DNA of 64,000 nucleotides, taken from Panacagrimonas sp052386745 (lineage in GTDB: Bacteria; Pseudomonadota; Gammaproteobacteria; Nevskiales; Nevskiaceae). Where the stretch lies: positions 151,469 through 215,468 of the forward strand of contig JBQTJW010000016.1 of NCBI GenBank assembly GCA_052386745.1. Reading direction: 5' to 3'. Made by a program: the position numbers and the translations under genes. Below are positions 56,201-63,490 of this stretch, piece by piece; the first letter of the stretch is position 1; the number at the start of each line of letters is the position of its first letter. Below the pieces are notes generated by a model that saw only the letters and a list, made by a program, of their open reading frames with translations, made no database searches and was not told the DNA's origin.

Positions 56201-56808
56201 GCGACGTCACCGCCGACGACTTCGCCGCCCTGTTCGGGCCGGGTGGAAAGATCGAGCAGTACTTTCACGGCGCGCTGGCGCAGTACGTGGACGTGGGCAC
56301 CAAGCCCTGGAGCCTGAAGAAGGTGGAAGGCGTGCCCATGGGCTCGGCCGCCTCGCTGGTGAACTTCGAGCGCGCCGATGCCATCCGCAAGGTGTTCTTC
56401 CGCACCGGCGCCACCGCCGCCTACCGCTACGAGTTCAAGCCGGTGTCCATGGACGCGGGCATCAGCCGCTTCCTGCTGGAAATCGACGGCCAGAGCGTGA
56501 CCTACAGCCACGGGCCCATCGTGCCGAAGTGGGTGCAGTGGCCGGGTCCGGGCGGCACGTCCACGGTGCGCCTCACGGTGGAGCCGGCCGGCGCGTCCGG
56601 CTCGGGGTTTGCCACCGAAGGCCCCTGGGCGCTGCTGCGCCTGTTCGACAAGGCCAAGGTCGAACGCACCGCGCAGCCGGAGAAGATGTTCGTCACCTTC
56701 GTGTTCGACGGCCGCGAAGTGCGGTTTGAAGTCACCGCCGGCAGCGTGCAGAACCCCTACGGCCTGCCGGAAATCCGCCAGTTCCAATGCCCGCGGAGCC
56801 TGGGTTGA
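53212..56808 (+). CDS. tssM: type VI secretion inner-membrane protein TssM
   Basis: 1198-aa IcmF-like core of the membrane complex. Two N-terminal membrane helices (about 10-35 and 42-62), a cytoplasmic GTPase-like domain with an intact Walker A GPPGSGKT (143-150) followed by GTRNCDWWFTDEAVLIDTAGR, a third membrane helix (about 460-482) and a long periplasmic part ending in the beta-rich TssJ-binding domain. Walker A is missing in some TssM proteins; here it is present. Its end overlaps tagF. Confidence 0.96.
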   Translation: MKKIIGFFTHPLFVGLVGLVAVALVVWFVGPLVAVASWRPLEPEWVRWALIGLFALLMLGRHFWRIAKARMASRRLVTAMKQAPAAPNESQQELQLLGERFEDAVAQLRSMRLSGKAGGGMSGWLARSSGQYLYELPWYVFIGPPGSGKTTALVNSGLKFPLADKLGSQSIKGVGGTRNCDWWFTDEAVLIDTAGRYTTQDSDQAVDRSAWEGFLGLLKKFRPRRPINGILLVISAGDLLTQSARERAAHAEAARARIAELYERLQIRFPVYVLVTKVDLLAGFTEFFADLGKEERAQVWGTSFPYSQDASAPDPLASLDAEWEALLRRLFDRQPQRLRDERDVTKRALIFGFPQQVAALKPAVIEFLGQVFVKSRFGPAPLVRGVYLTSGTQEGRPIDRVVGNVARAFGFDGNPLALQSASGRSYFLTRLLGDVIFEEQALAGTNIKWEKRRQLLQWAGFAACALVGVGLLAAWVISYSRNDAYVRDVAEKSTQVRQQVSAMPARADSNVVALLPALEAVRRVPQTDALIDGVPVSMTFGLYQGDKLQAASEQAYRNLLRSAFLPRLIYRVEERLRDIPATDLEQTYEVLKVYLMLQDRKHLQPDHATAVIEYDWQSALPREVTAEQRAALSEHLKQLFALDDYSSPLAVDPLLVAKARSALTRFELPQRVYSRIKREGIGAEFPEFNAAAKGGPSAALVFQRQSGQALSKGVPGMYSFDGYHKAFQSRVGEVSRQLATEQSWVLGIGAKAGAADEPAAVDGDPVAEAVRRLYLQDYVRVWDAYIADVRLKRPETLSESIQIARILSAPDSPMPVLMKALVRETTLSTRQEAEKDLRDKAVEKLQAQKDRLGKLFGGTPTEGTGGAAETKSVESIVDDHFAALRAWVLGPGGGTPAPMDGALALVNEVYIMLSNTETALQGGNPPPPSEAPSRVKAEAARMPEPFKSMLQDLSTSGTSQVLGATRSNLSKGIAQSFGDFCAQATGGRYPFTPGSARDVTADDFAALFGPGGKIEQYFHGALAQYVDVGTKPWSLKKVEGVPMGSAASLVNFERADAIRKVFFRTGATAAYRYEFKPVSMDAGISRFLLEIDGQSVTYSHGPIVPKWVQWPGPGGTSTVRLTVEPAGASGSGFATEGPWALLRLFDKAKVERTAQPEKMFVTFVFDGREVRFEVTAGSVQNPYGLPEIRQFQCPRSLG

Positions 56809-57500
56809 CCGCCGCTGCGCCGGACGCGCCGGCGCTCCCGGGCTGGTACGGCAAGCTGCCGTTCCTGGGCGATTTTGCCGGGCGCCGCTTGCCGTCGTCC
56901 TTCGTGCGCGTGTGGGACGACTGGCTGCAATCGGTGATCTACGGCAGCCGCGCGCTGCTGCGCGACGAATGGCTGCCGCGCTACCTCAACAGCCCGATCT
57001 GGCATTTCTGCCTGGCGCCCGGCGTCTGCGGCAATTGCGCGTGGTTCGGCCTGCTGATGTCCAGCGTGGACCGGGCCAATCGCCACTTCCCATTCACGCT
57101 GGCGCATGGCGCGTCCGCCGAAAGCCTGCGCGCGCTGCCGTTCGATAGACTCACCGCCTGGCTGGCGGCGCAGGAACCGCGGCTCGCCGCCATGCTCGAC
57201 CTCGACGGCTCCGTGCAAAACCTGGAAGCGCAGCTCCAGCCTTTTGAGCCGCCGGCCAGTTCGGACGAAACCCTTCCCCGGACGACGCAGCGCCTGGGCG
57301 CGTATTTCGAATCGGTGCAGTCGGTCGAAGCCCACCTGGTCCCCGGCCTGCTCGCCCGGCTCGCCGAGGAAACCCGCCGGAGCGCAGATGCCCCCAGCCT
57401 GTGGTGGACCGGTGCCGACGACGCCGGCCGCAGCCTCGTGTGGGCCTGCCGCGGCCTGCCGACGGCCGAGCACTACAGCTCCATGCTGTGCGCGGCCTGA
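56787..57500 (+). CDS. tagF: type VI secretion post-translational repressor TagF
   Basis: 237-aa TagF. Recognised from GWYGKLPFLGDFAGRRLPSSFVRVWDDWLQ (the hallmark begins PGWYGKLP) and the C-terminal TGADDAGRSLVWACRGLP. TagF blocks T6SS assembly, working together with PpkA and FHA proteins in other bacteria. Overlaps tssM by 22 bases and is the last T6SS gene. Confidence 0.92.
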   Translation: MPAEPGLTAAAPDAPALPGWYGKLPFLGDFAGRRLPSSFVRVWDDWLQSVIYGSRALLRDEWLPRYLNSPIWHFCLAPGVCGNCAWFGLLMSSVDRANRHFPFTLAHGASAESLRALPFDRLTAWLAAQEPRLAAMLDLDGSVQNLEAQLQPFEPPASSDETLPRTTQRLGAYFESVQSVEAHLVPGLLARLAEETRRSADAPSLWWTGADDAGRSLVWACRGLPTAEHYSSMLCAA

Positions 57501-57545
57501 GCGCCTCGCTCTGTCCCCCACCCGGGCCCGGGGCTATCCTTCGGC

Positions 57546-58031
57546 ATGGTTCCAAGCAAATCCGCAGCGCCGAAGTCGCCGGCCGCCGCGCTGCCGGACG
57601 ACGCCCGCCAGCGCGCCGAAAAGATGTGCGCGGATGCAGGCGAGCGCCTGACCCAGGCCCGGCTCAACGCCTATGCCGAACTGCTGGCGCAGGCGCGGCC
57701 GGTGTCGGCCTACGAATTGCTAGACCTCATGGAGCAGCGCGAAGGCCGCAAGCTCGCGCCGCTGACGGTGTATCGACAACTCGATTTCCTGACCCGGGTG
57801 GGCCTGGTGCATCGGCTGGCCTCGGCGCAGGCGTTCATGGCCTGCGACCACCCCGGTAGCCCACACGAGGGCCTGTACCTGGTCTGCTCGGCCTGCGGCA
57901 AGGCCGACGAGCTTGAATCCGGCAACCTGGCGCATCTCCTGGGCAAGGCCGCCCGGAGCCGCGGATTCAAGTCGGAAAAGCAGATCATGGAACTGCAGGG
58001 CCTCTGCCACGACTGCAACGACGACTCATGA
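57546..58031 (+). CDS. zur: Fur-family zinc-uptake regulator
   Basis: 161-aa Fur-superfamily repressor. N-terminal winged helix with RLTQARLNAYAELL and LTVYRQLDFLTRVGLVHRL, central metal site CDHPGSPHEG, then the structural zinc pairs CSACGK and CHDCND at the end. The CDH motif and double CxxC favour Zur over Fur or PerR. No adjacent zinc transporter. It overlaps the ROK kinase gene by 4 bases and is 45 bases after tagF. A separate role from T6SS is assumed. Confidence 0.85.
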   Translation: MVPSKSAAPKSPAAALPDDARQRAEKMCADAGERLTQARLNAYAELLAQARPVSAYELLDLMEQREGRKLAPLTVYRQLDFLTRVGLVHRLASAQAFMACDHPGSPHEGLYLVCSACGKADELESGNLAHLLGKAARSRGFKSEKQIMELQGLCHDCNDDS

Positions 58032-58945
58032 CGAATCCGCTTCGAATCGGCATTGACCTGGGCGGCACCAAGATTGAAGGCATTGTGATGGGATCGCAGT
58101 CGCGCATCCTGCATCGCGCACGCGTGCCCACCCCGTTCACGGACTACGACGCCCAGCTGGCGGCGGTCGCCGGCATGGTGCGCGAACTGGAACATGCGGC
58201 GGGGGTCAGCGGCCTGCCCGTGGGCATCGGTCATCCGGGCGCCATCTCGCCCGCCACCGGGCTGATGAAGAACGCCAACTCCACGGTGCTCAACGGTCGC
58301 CCGGTCAAGCAGGATCTCGAAAAAGCGCTTGGCCGCGAGCTGCGCCTGGCCAACGACGCCGACTGCCTCGCCGTCAGCGAACAGGCCGACGGCGCCGCGG
58401 CGGGCGTGCAGAACATGTTCGCGGTGATCCTGGGCACGGGCGTGGGCGGCGGCGTGGTCATCAACGGCAAGCTGGTGCGCGGCCCGCACGCGATCTCCGG
58501 CGAGTGGGGCCACAACCCCCTGCCCTGGCCCAAGCCTGACTGGGGCGAGGTGCCCGGCCCGCTGCACTGGGACGGCCGCTACGGGACGATCGAGTCCTGG
58601 GTGTCCGGTACCTCGCTGGCGCGCGATCACCAGGACATCACCGGTGAGCGCCTGCGCGGCGAGGACATCGTGGCGCGCGCCGACGCCGGCGATGCTACCT
58701 GCCAGGCCACCATGAGCCGCTACGAGGATCGGCTGGCGCGCAGCCTGGCGAGCCTGATCAACGTGCTGGACCCGGAAGTGATCGTGTTCGGCGGCGGCCT
58801 GTCCCGCGCCGAACGGCTCTATCGCAACCTGCCGCCGCTGCTCAAGGCCTGGGTTTTCAGCGACGTGGTCACCACGCGCCTGGTGCCGGCCCAGCATGGC
58901 GACTCCAGCGGCGTGCGCGGCGCCGCCTGGCTTTGGCCGGAATAG
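58028..58945 (+). CDS. ROK-family sugar kinase lacking the zinc-binding cysteines
   Basis: 305-aa ROK kinase. ATP-binding IDLGGTKIEG at the start, the catalytic LANDADCLAVSEQ (Asp), LGTGVGGGVVINGKLV, and the EWGHNPLPW block with H162. The zinc motif CxCGxxGC that normally follows reads LHWDGRYGTIE, so the three Cys ligands are gone, although the following E and WVSG are kept. Substrate may be fructose or another hexose; unknown. The start overlaps zur by 4 bases (ATGA type), implying co-expression. Confidence 0.85.
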   Translation: MTNPLRIGIDLGGTKIEGIVMGSQSRILHRARVPTPFTDYDAQLAAVAGMVRELEHAAGVSGLPVGIGHPGAISPATGLMKNANSTVLNGRPVKQDLEKALGRELRLANDADCLAVSEQADGAAAGVQNMFAVILGTGVGGGVVINGKLVRGPHAISGEWGHNPLPWPKPDWGEVPGPLHWDGRYGTIESWVSGTSLARDHQDITGERLRGEDIVARADAGDATCQATMSRYEDRLARSLASLINVLDPEVIVFGGGLSRAERLYRNLPPLLKAWVFSDVVTTRLVPAQHGDSSGVRGAAWLWPE

Positions 58946-59181
58946 CTTCAAGAATTCGGACGAGCGTGCCAACCCCGGCAACCACGGTAGTGCTGAAATC
59001 AGCGTCGTCTCCTGACACATGACGTTGGATATGCTCAAGAGGTACACTCGAGGCTCGGCCGGGCAAGCATCAGTCTGTATGGTTCGGAAGGCTTCGAGAG
59101 CAGCCGACAGGGCATTTTTCACCTTCAAACCTCCAACTTTTTCAAAGATCTGCGGCGGCCGCTGCAGACAAACTGATCGCC

Positions 59182-59257
59182 GCCTCGGTAGCTCAGTGGA
59201 TAGAGCATCTTCCTCCTAAGAAGAGGGTCGCAGGTTCGATTCCTGCTCGGGGCACCA
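59182..59257 (+). tRNA. tRNA-Arg (anticodon CCT)
   Basis: 76 bases. Acceptor GCCTCGG pairs with TCGGGGC (two G-U pairs), D-arm GCTC/GAGC, anticodon stem TCTTC/GAAGA with loop CTCCTAA giving anticodon CCT, T-arm GCAGG TTCGATT CCTGC, and an encoded ACCA end. tRNA genes of this kind are frequent integration sites for genomic islands. Confidence 0.95.
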
Positions 59258-59587
59258 GTTCTTTTTCGCTTGATCTGCTTGGCTTTTTCGAGAGGTCGCG
59301 CAGAACAATAGTGCGAACTCACCGGCAGCTGGGTGCCACAACCTGCCAATGATCTTTGAAGTTGCGGTGGCAGGAAGCGGACGCTCGGTCGACGGCGGCA
59401 CCACGCTGCCTGGCACGACGGAGCACGATGAGGCCGCCCACATGTTGCTGCCCGCGTGTCACGGTCTCCAACAGCCTGCCACGCTCCGACGTCGAGCTGC
59501 ACATCTGCTGAGCCGGCTCGACCTCGGCGAGTGAGCGGAGAGCACTCTGGGTACGACGCCTGCCCCCTGCCCTTGAACTCGGCATCT
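59258..59587. other. 330 bp without a recognised gene, downstream of tRNA-Arg
   Basis: A short T-rich stretch (CTTTTTCG) follows the tRNA. Frames are open on both strands but show no family I recognise. I see no integrase, direct repeat of the tRNA 3' end, or phage gene within the visible sequence. Confidence 0.5.
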
Positions 59588-61519
59588 TCATGTCGTTGCC
59601 ATCGCCACGAACGCCGCCTCGAGGTCGCGGACGTAGCCAGGGGTGTCGAACAGGGCCGTGCGCAGGCGCTGCCGCTCCAGTTTCGCGCGCAGCGCCCCCA
59701 TCCGATCGGGATCCCGCGCAAGGCTCACCGCCGTTTCCTCGTACGCCGCCGGCGAATCCGTGACCAGTTCCGGCATGCCGACGGCCACCAGCAGGCTGGC
59801 GCCCACGCGGGCGGCGAAGGTTCCGCCCGCGCAACTCAGCACCGGCAGACCGGCCCATAGCGCGTCCACCGCCGTGGTGTGTGCATTGCACGCGAGCGTG
59901 TCGAGCATCAGGTCGGCATGACGCAGCCGCGCCAGGTGCAGGGATTTCGGCCGAAAGCCGGCGAAGCGCACGCGCTGCGGATCGATGCCGCGCGCGCTCG
60001 CCTCGCGCCGCAGGTTGGCGCGGACCGTGGCGGCGGCGCGGCCGTGCGCGAACTGCCACAGCACGCTGCCGGGCGTTCGGTGCAGGATGCGCATCCACAG
60101 GTCGAACACGCCGGGTTCGAGCTTGTCCGGATGGTTGAAGCTGCAGAACACGAAGCCGGTGTCGGGCAGGTCTTCCTGCTCACGCGACGGCGCGGCTTGC
60201 GCGATCGGCTGCTCCCGGTCGGTCGGCAGGTAGCAGTGCGGCAGCCGCAGCAGGCGCTCGCCGTAGTCGTTCTCCGCCCCGGACGGGCAGACCACGGCGT
60301 CACACAGCAGCACATCCGCGAGTCCGCTTCCCATGGTGCCGGGGAAGCCCACCGCGTTAACGACGATCGGTGCCGGGTGCTGGGCGCAGAGTTCCGGGCG
60401 GCCGCCGCGGGATAGCCCGGTCAGATCGACGAGCACATCGATGCCGTCGTGGCGGATGCGCTGGGCGGCGACGTCGGCCGCTTGCCCGCGCAGGTCGACG
60501 AACACCTCACACGATTCGGTGAACTGCCGCCGCGTCGCGCTCCCGTCGTCCGGGCCCGTCGAGTAGGCGTGGATGGCGAAGCGCGTGCGGTCATGATGGG
60601 CGAACACCCCGCTCATCAGGTGCATGAGCGCATGGTCGCGAAAGTCGGCGGACAGGTAGCCGATCCGCATTCGCCCATCGACACCCGGCGCCGGTGCGGC
60701 CGCGGCCATCCGGGCACGCAGCCCCGCATGCCGCGTGAGCAGCGCCGCGGCGTGGAGGTCGGCAATCCGTTTCTGCTCCAGCGCGGTGAACGGCAGTCGG
60801 ACCGCGTGGGAGGGCGCGACCGCCGGCACCTGATGGGTCGACACGCACTCCGCCAGATGCGCGCGCAGGCTCGCCATGTCGGCGGCGAAATGGCGCCAGT
60901 CGCACAGGTCGGTCGCCGCGCTCAAGCGGTTGATCCGTGCCGCCGCGTGTTCGGGTTCGCGTTGCAGGATCGCGTCGTATTGGGCGAGCGCGTCCTGCGG
61001 GCGGAAGCGTTCCTGGTACAGGTTGCCGAGCGCGAGCCGCGCGTCGTTCGATCCGGGCGCGCGTGTCAGCCAGTCCGAGAGCAGCGCTTCGGCCTCTGCC
61101 TCGCGCGCCTGTGCGCGGAGCAGATCGGCCTGGCGCCGCAGCGCTTCGGTGTGGTCGGGAGCGAGCGTCAGCGCCAGGCGGCCGTCGGCCTCGGCCTCCG
61201 CGTGGCGACCCAGGCCCTGCAGCAGCGCAGCGCGCGCGAGCAGGACCTTGAGGTAATGCGGCGCGCTGCGCAGGGCCTCATCGTACTGGTCCAGCGCCGC
61301 TTCGGGTTCTCCGGCGCGGTCCAGCAAGGTGCCCAGGTTGTACCGGGCCTTGGCGTGGTCGGGACGCAGCGCGCATGCGCGCTCGAACGCATCCCGCGCT
61401 TCCATGTCGCGGCCGGCACGCTGCAGGGCGACGCCCAGATTGTTGAGCGCCGCCGCGCTGCGCGCCGCGTCGTCGATCGGCGGTGCGTCTGGGCTCACCG
61501 TCGCGGGTCGCGACCTCAT
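59588..61519 (-). CDS. TPR plus SPINDLY/O-GlcNAc-transferase-like glycosyltransferase (GT41)
   Basis: 643 aa. N-terminal TPR helices (about 20-185; ALNNLGVALQRAGRDMEARDAF, ARYNLGTLLDRAGEPEAALDQY), then the two-lobed GT41 catalytic region with RIGYLSADFRDHALMHL, FVFCSFNHPDKLEPGVFDLWMRIL, and ACNAHTTAVDALWAGLPVLSC (about 555-575). The start is ATG 61519, which overlaps the stop of the upstream gene (ATGA), though the frame is open further. Likely O-GlcNAc-type transfer to Ser/Thr, or a related sugar; substrate unknown. Confidence 0.88.
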   Translation of the reverse strand: MRSRPATVSPDAPPIDDAARSAAALNNLGVALQRAGRDMEARDAFERACALRPDHAKARYNLGTLLDRAGEPEAALDQYDEALRSAPHYLKVLLARAALLQGLGRHAEAEADGRLALTLAPDHTEALRRQADLLRAQAREAEAEALLSDWLTRAPGSNDARLALGNLYQERFRPQDALAQYDAILQREPEHAAARINRLSAATDLCDWRHFAADMASLRAHLAECVSTHQVPAVAPSHAVRLPFTALEQKRIADLHAAALLTRHAGLRARMAAAAPAPGVDGRMRIGYLSADFRDHALMHLMSGVFAHHDRTRFAIHAYSTGPDDGSATRRQFTESCEVFVDLRGQAADVAAQRIRHDGIDVLVDLTGLSRGGRPELCAQHPAPIVVNAVGFPGTMGSGLADVLLCDAVVCPSGAENDYGERLLRLPHCYLPTDREQPIAQAAPSREQEDLPDTGFVFCSFNHPDKLEPGVFDLWMRILHRTPGSVLWQFAHGRAAATVRANLRREASARGIDPQRVRFAGFRPKSLHLARLRHADLMLDTLACNAHTTAVDALWAGLPVLSCAGGTFAARVGASLLVAVGMPELVTDSPAAYEETAVSLARDPDRMGALRAKLERQRLRTALFDTPGYVRDLEAAFVAMATT

Positions 61520-62604
61520 TCCCGCGCCTGTCCGCTCCACTGCTGCGTCTGGCCATCGACGTGCAGCCAGACCTTGTGGCGGATCTCGTCGGTCTTGAAA
61601 CCCAGCGCCTTGGGCCGCACGACACCGGGCAGCACGACCACGTCGTAGATTTCCTCGACCGCGCCTTCGATGCGCAGCCAGTGCCGGGCATCGCCGGTCT
61701 TCAGGTCCACCACCTGCAATCCGCAGCGCGCGCTCGCGTTCTTCTGCGCCAGGCGCTCCTGCAAGGGCAGGCCGGCGAACGTGCGGTCGTGCCGGGCCTT
61801 GGACAGCCCGATCACCGCGCTGTCGCCGGCAAACGCCAGCCCGCGGCCGTAGCCGGGACAGAACGCGACCGCCTCGAAGCGGCCCGTGTCGCGGTGCAGA
61901 TAGCCGAACTCGCCGTGGCCGGAATCGAGCAGCCACAGCCGGCCGTCATGGACTCTCGGCGAGTGCGGCATCGACAGGCCGGTCGCCACCACCTCGCCGC
62001 TCGGCACGTCCACGACGCAGCCGCCGTCGTGCCGACGCTCGCGCCAGCCATCGGCCACATCGCTCTGGCTGCACGCCGTGACGTAGCGCGGCCGTCCATC
62101 CTCCAGCGCCAGGCCATTCAGATGACAGCGATCCTCCGCCGCGAGCCGGCTGACGAAGCGCGGCCGCCACAGCGGCTCGAAGTTGTGCTGCTCGCTGAGC
62201 GTCGCCAGGCACGAGAACAGCGTGCTGACGAAGACCAGCCGTCCATCGCCCATGACGGCCACGTCGTGCACGTCCACATCCCCCGTGGTGTGCCCGGTGC
62301 GCGGCACGTACACGCGATCGAACCCTTCGTCGCGCGTGCCCTGCTGCACGACGTTTTGCAGTCGCCAGAGCTGGAACGCGGACGCGAGCCACAGCGTCTG
62401 CGCGTCCGACCACAGGCCCATGCAGCGGTTGAACGTGCGCTCGAAGATCGATAGCCGGCCATCGGGCTTCAAGCCGATCAGGAACAGCTTGCCGGACTGG
62501 TAGCAACTCAGCGCGAGGCTCAACTGCTGTTCCGCCAGCCAGGTCGCGAAGTGGCGCGAGGCGTCGATGGACAGCGGAGCGGGCGAGGGGGCGGCGGCGA
62601 CCAT
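61516..62604 (-). CDS. TIGR03032 family protein
   Basis: 362-aa protein of the TIGR03032 family. Recognised from ATWLAEQQLSLALSCYQSGKLFLIGL, ERTFNRCMGLW, and VHDVAVMGDGRLVFVSTLFSCLA with YGRGLAF later, giving an apparent beta-propeller of DxR/PHSPRVHDGRLWLLDSG strands. Overlaps the GT41 gene by 4 bases, so the pair is co-translated; these families recur as neighbours. No enzymatic assignment. Confidence 0.8.
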   Translation of the reverse strand: MVAAAPSPAPLSIDASRHFATWLAEQQLSLALSCYQSGKLFLIGLKPDGRLSIFERTFNRCMGLWSDAQTLWLASAFQLWRLQNVVQQGTRDEGFDRVYVPRTGHTTGDVDVHDVAVMGDGRLVFVSTLFSCLATLSEQHNFEPLWRPRFVSRLAAEDRCHLNGLALEDGRPRYVTACSQSDVADGWRERRHDGGCVVDVPSGEVVATGLSMPHSPRVHDGRLWLLDSGHGEFGYLHRDTGRFEAVAFCPGYGRGLAFAGDSAVIGLSKARHDRTFAGLPLQERLAQKNASARCGLQVVDLKTGDARHWLRIEGAVEEIYDVVVLPGVVRPKALGFKTDEIRHKVWLHVDGQTQQWSGQARE

Positions 62605-62629
62605 CGTCGGACTCTACATCGCATCGCGC

Positions 62630-62683
62630 ATCGCGGCTTACGCCGCTCCTACAATTGCTTGTAGGAGCGGCGTAAGCCGCGAT
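62630..62683. repeat. 25-bp perfect inverted repeat (GTAGGAGCGG-type)
   Basis: Perfect 25-bp stem (62630-62654 with 62659-62683) with loop TTGC. Core GTAGGAGCGGCGTAAGCCGC. Elements with this core are scattered in high copy across gammaproteobacterial genomes, notably in xanthomonads and relatives. It sits just upstream of the TIGR03032 gene start. Confidence 0.85.
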
Positions 62684-62709
62684 GAAGGCGGCACGCGACG
62701 GCGGGATGC

Positions 62710-62742
62710 GTGGCCAAGAAACCGGCCACTTTCCCGCCCTAC
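62710..62742. repeat. flanking direct repeat, left copy
   Basis: 33 bases matching 63164-63196 with one mismatch, and with similar sequence extending about 15 bases to the left. Contains an inverted repeat GTGGCC / GGCCAC. Abuts the 3' end of the small-membrane-protein pair. Confidence 0.75.
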
Positions 62743-62745
62743 CTA

Positions 62746-62829
62746 CTACTTTGCAGTTGATGCTTCGTAAGCGACTACAAGCATGCCGCCGATGAAGATG
62801 ACAACAGCGGTGACTAAGGCCCAGAGCAT
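62746..62829 (-). CDS. 27-aa single-helix membrane protein
   Basis: MLWALVTAVVIFIGGMLVVA then YEASTAK: one hydrophobic helix of about 20 residues with a short polar tail. The ATG (62829) shares one base with the TAA stop of the upstream gene (TAATG coupling), and GGAG lies 9 bases before it inside that gene. A real miniprotein by architecture; function unknown. Confidence 0.6.
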   Translation of the reverse strand: MLWALVTAVVIFIGGMLVVAYEASTAK

Positions 62830-63056
62830 TACAGGTTCTCCAACTGCGCAAGGCGGCGAAGTGCCGCGTGATTGACCGCGACGATGCCGACCGTAGTGCC
62901 AGCAACGGCAAGAAGCGCAAGCACCACAATGACACTTTCCGCAGTACGGAAGTTTTGAGCCAGCCAAGCAATCAGCGACACGTCGACGGCGACCAGCGCG
63001 GCGAAGACGACCTTGAGCCAGCCCAGTGTTTCTTTGATGCGTTCCGCCTGTGACAT
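62829..63056 (-). CDS. 75-aa two-helix membrane protein
   Basis: MSQAERIKETLGWLKVVFAAL... with membrane helices at about 13-33 and 40-62 and a polar C-terminus ending RRLAQLENL. Small proteins of this pattern followed by an overlapping mini-ORF are found as accessory pairs in xanthomonad-type genomes (from memory). Upstream of and coupled to the 27-aa gene. Function unknown. Confidence 0.65.
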   Translation of the reverse strand: MSQAERIKETLGWLKVVFAALVAVDVSLIAWLAQNFRTAESVIVVLALLAVAGTTVGIVAVNHAALRRLAQLENL

Positions 63057-63088
63057 GAGCTGAATTCTACGGCCAACGCGGCATACGC

Positions 63089-63139
63089 GGTGGGTTTACG
63101 CGGGACTGACATTGAGTCAGTCCCGCGCTGGGACCCACC
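63089..63139. repeat. long interrupted hairpin
   Basis: Inner perfect 12-bp stem CGCGGGACTGAC / GTCAGTCCCGCG (63099-63110 with 63116-63127), outer 7-bp stem GGTGGGT / ACCCACC (63089-63095 with 63133-63139), joined by unpaired 3- and 5-base sides. Located upstream of the two-helix membrane protein gene. Confidence 0.75.
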
Positions 63140-63163
63140 GCCCGCCGCGGCACGGCGCGATCC

Positions 63164-63196
63164 GTGGCCAACAAACCGGCCACTTTCCCGCCCTAC
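63164..63196. repeat. flanking direct repeat, right copy
   Basis: Second copy of the 33-base repeat at 62710-62742 (one mismatch). Together the copies bracket the two-gene membrane-protein cassette and its upstream hairpin. Confidence 0.75.
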
Positions 63197-63205
63197 GACC
63201 TGCTC

Positions 63206-63297
63206 GTCATTCCCGCGAAGGCGGGAATCCAGTGCCTCCGTACAAGCCACCGTTCGTTCTGCGATAAAAACTGGATGCCCGCCTTCGCGGGCATGAC
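63206..63297. repeat. BIME-like pair of inverted REP hairpins
   Basis: Two 27-base elements in inverted orientation, 63206-63232 (core ATTCCCGCGAAGGCGGGAAT) and 63271-63297 (core ATGCCCGCCTTCGCGGGCAT), separated by 38 bases. They differ only at one base pair of the stem, T-A in one and G-C in the other, a compensatory change that supports a hairpin structure. Confidence 0.85.
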
Positions 63298-63490
63298 CCA
63301 TGGTGGTGGGTACTTGGGGGACATGCGCTCTCGTTGGTTGCCCCCGCGCGCCCGCGTCCGTCCGACTTGTGCCGAACGTTCGCTACTGAATACACTCGGT
63401 ACCGTAATCGCTGTGCGCGGGAGAGACTCCGGGGGGAGCCGCGCCGCGCATCGTTTCTCACCGGGGATCTTCTTGGCCTTCTTCCGCAGG

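Noticed and set aside
52825..56787. 1,320-codon open frame opposite tssM
   Set aside because: A GC-rich shadow; tssM has full domain evidence and the opposite frame shows no recognisable fold.
59349..59534. 61-codon plus-strand ORF after tRNA-Arg
   Set aside because: No family, no SD, and composition looks random.
59182..59587. Integrated island at the tRNA-Arg 3' end
   Set aside because: No integrase and no duplicate of the tRNA 3' end found in the visible flank.
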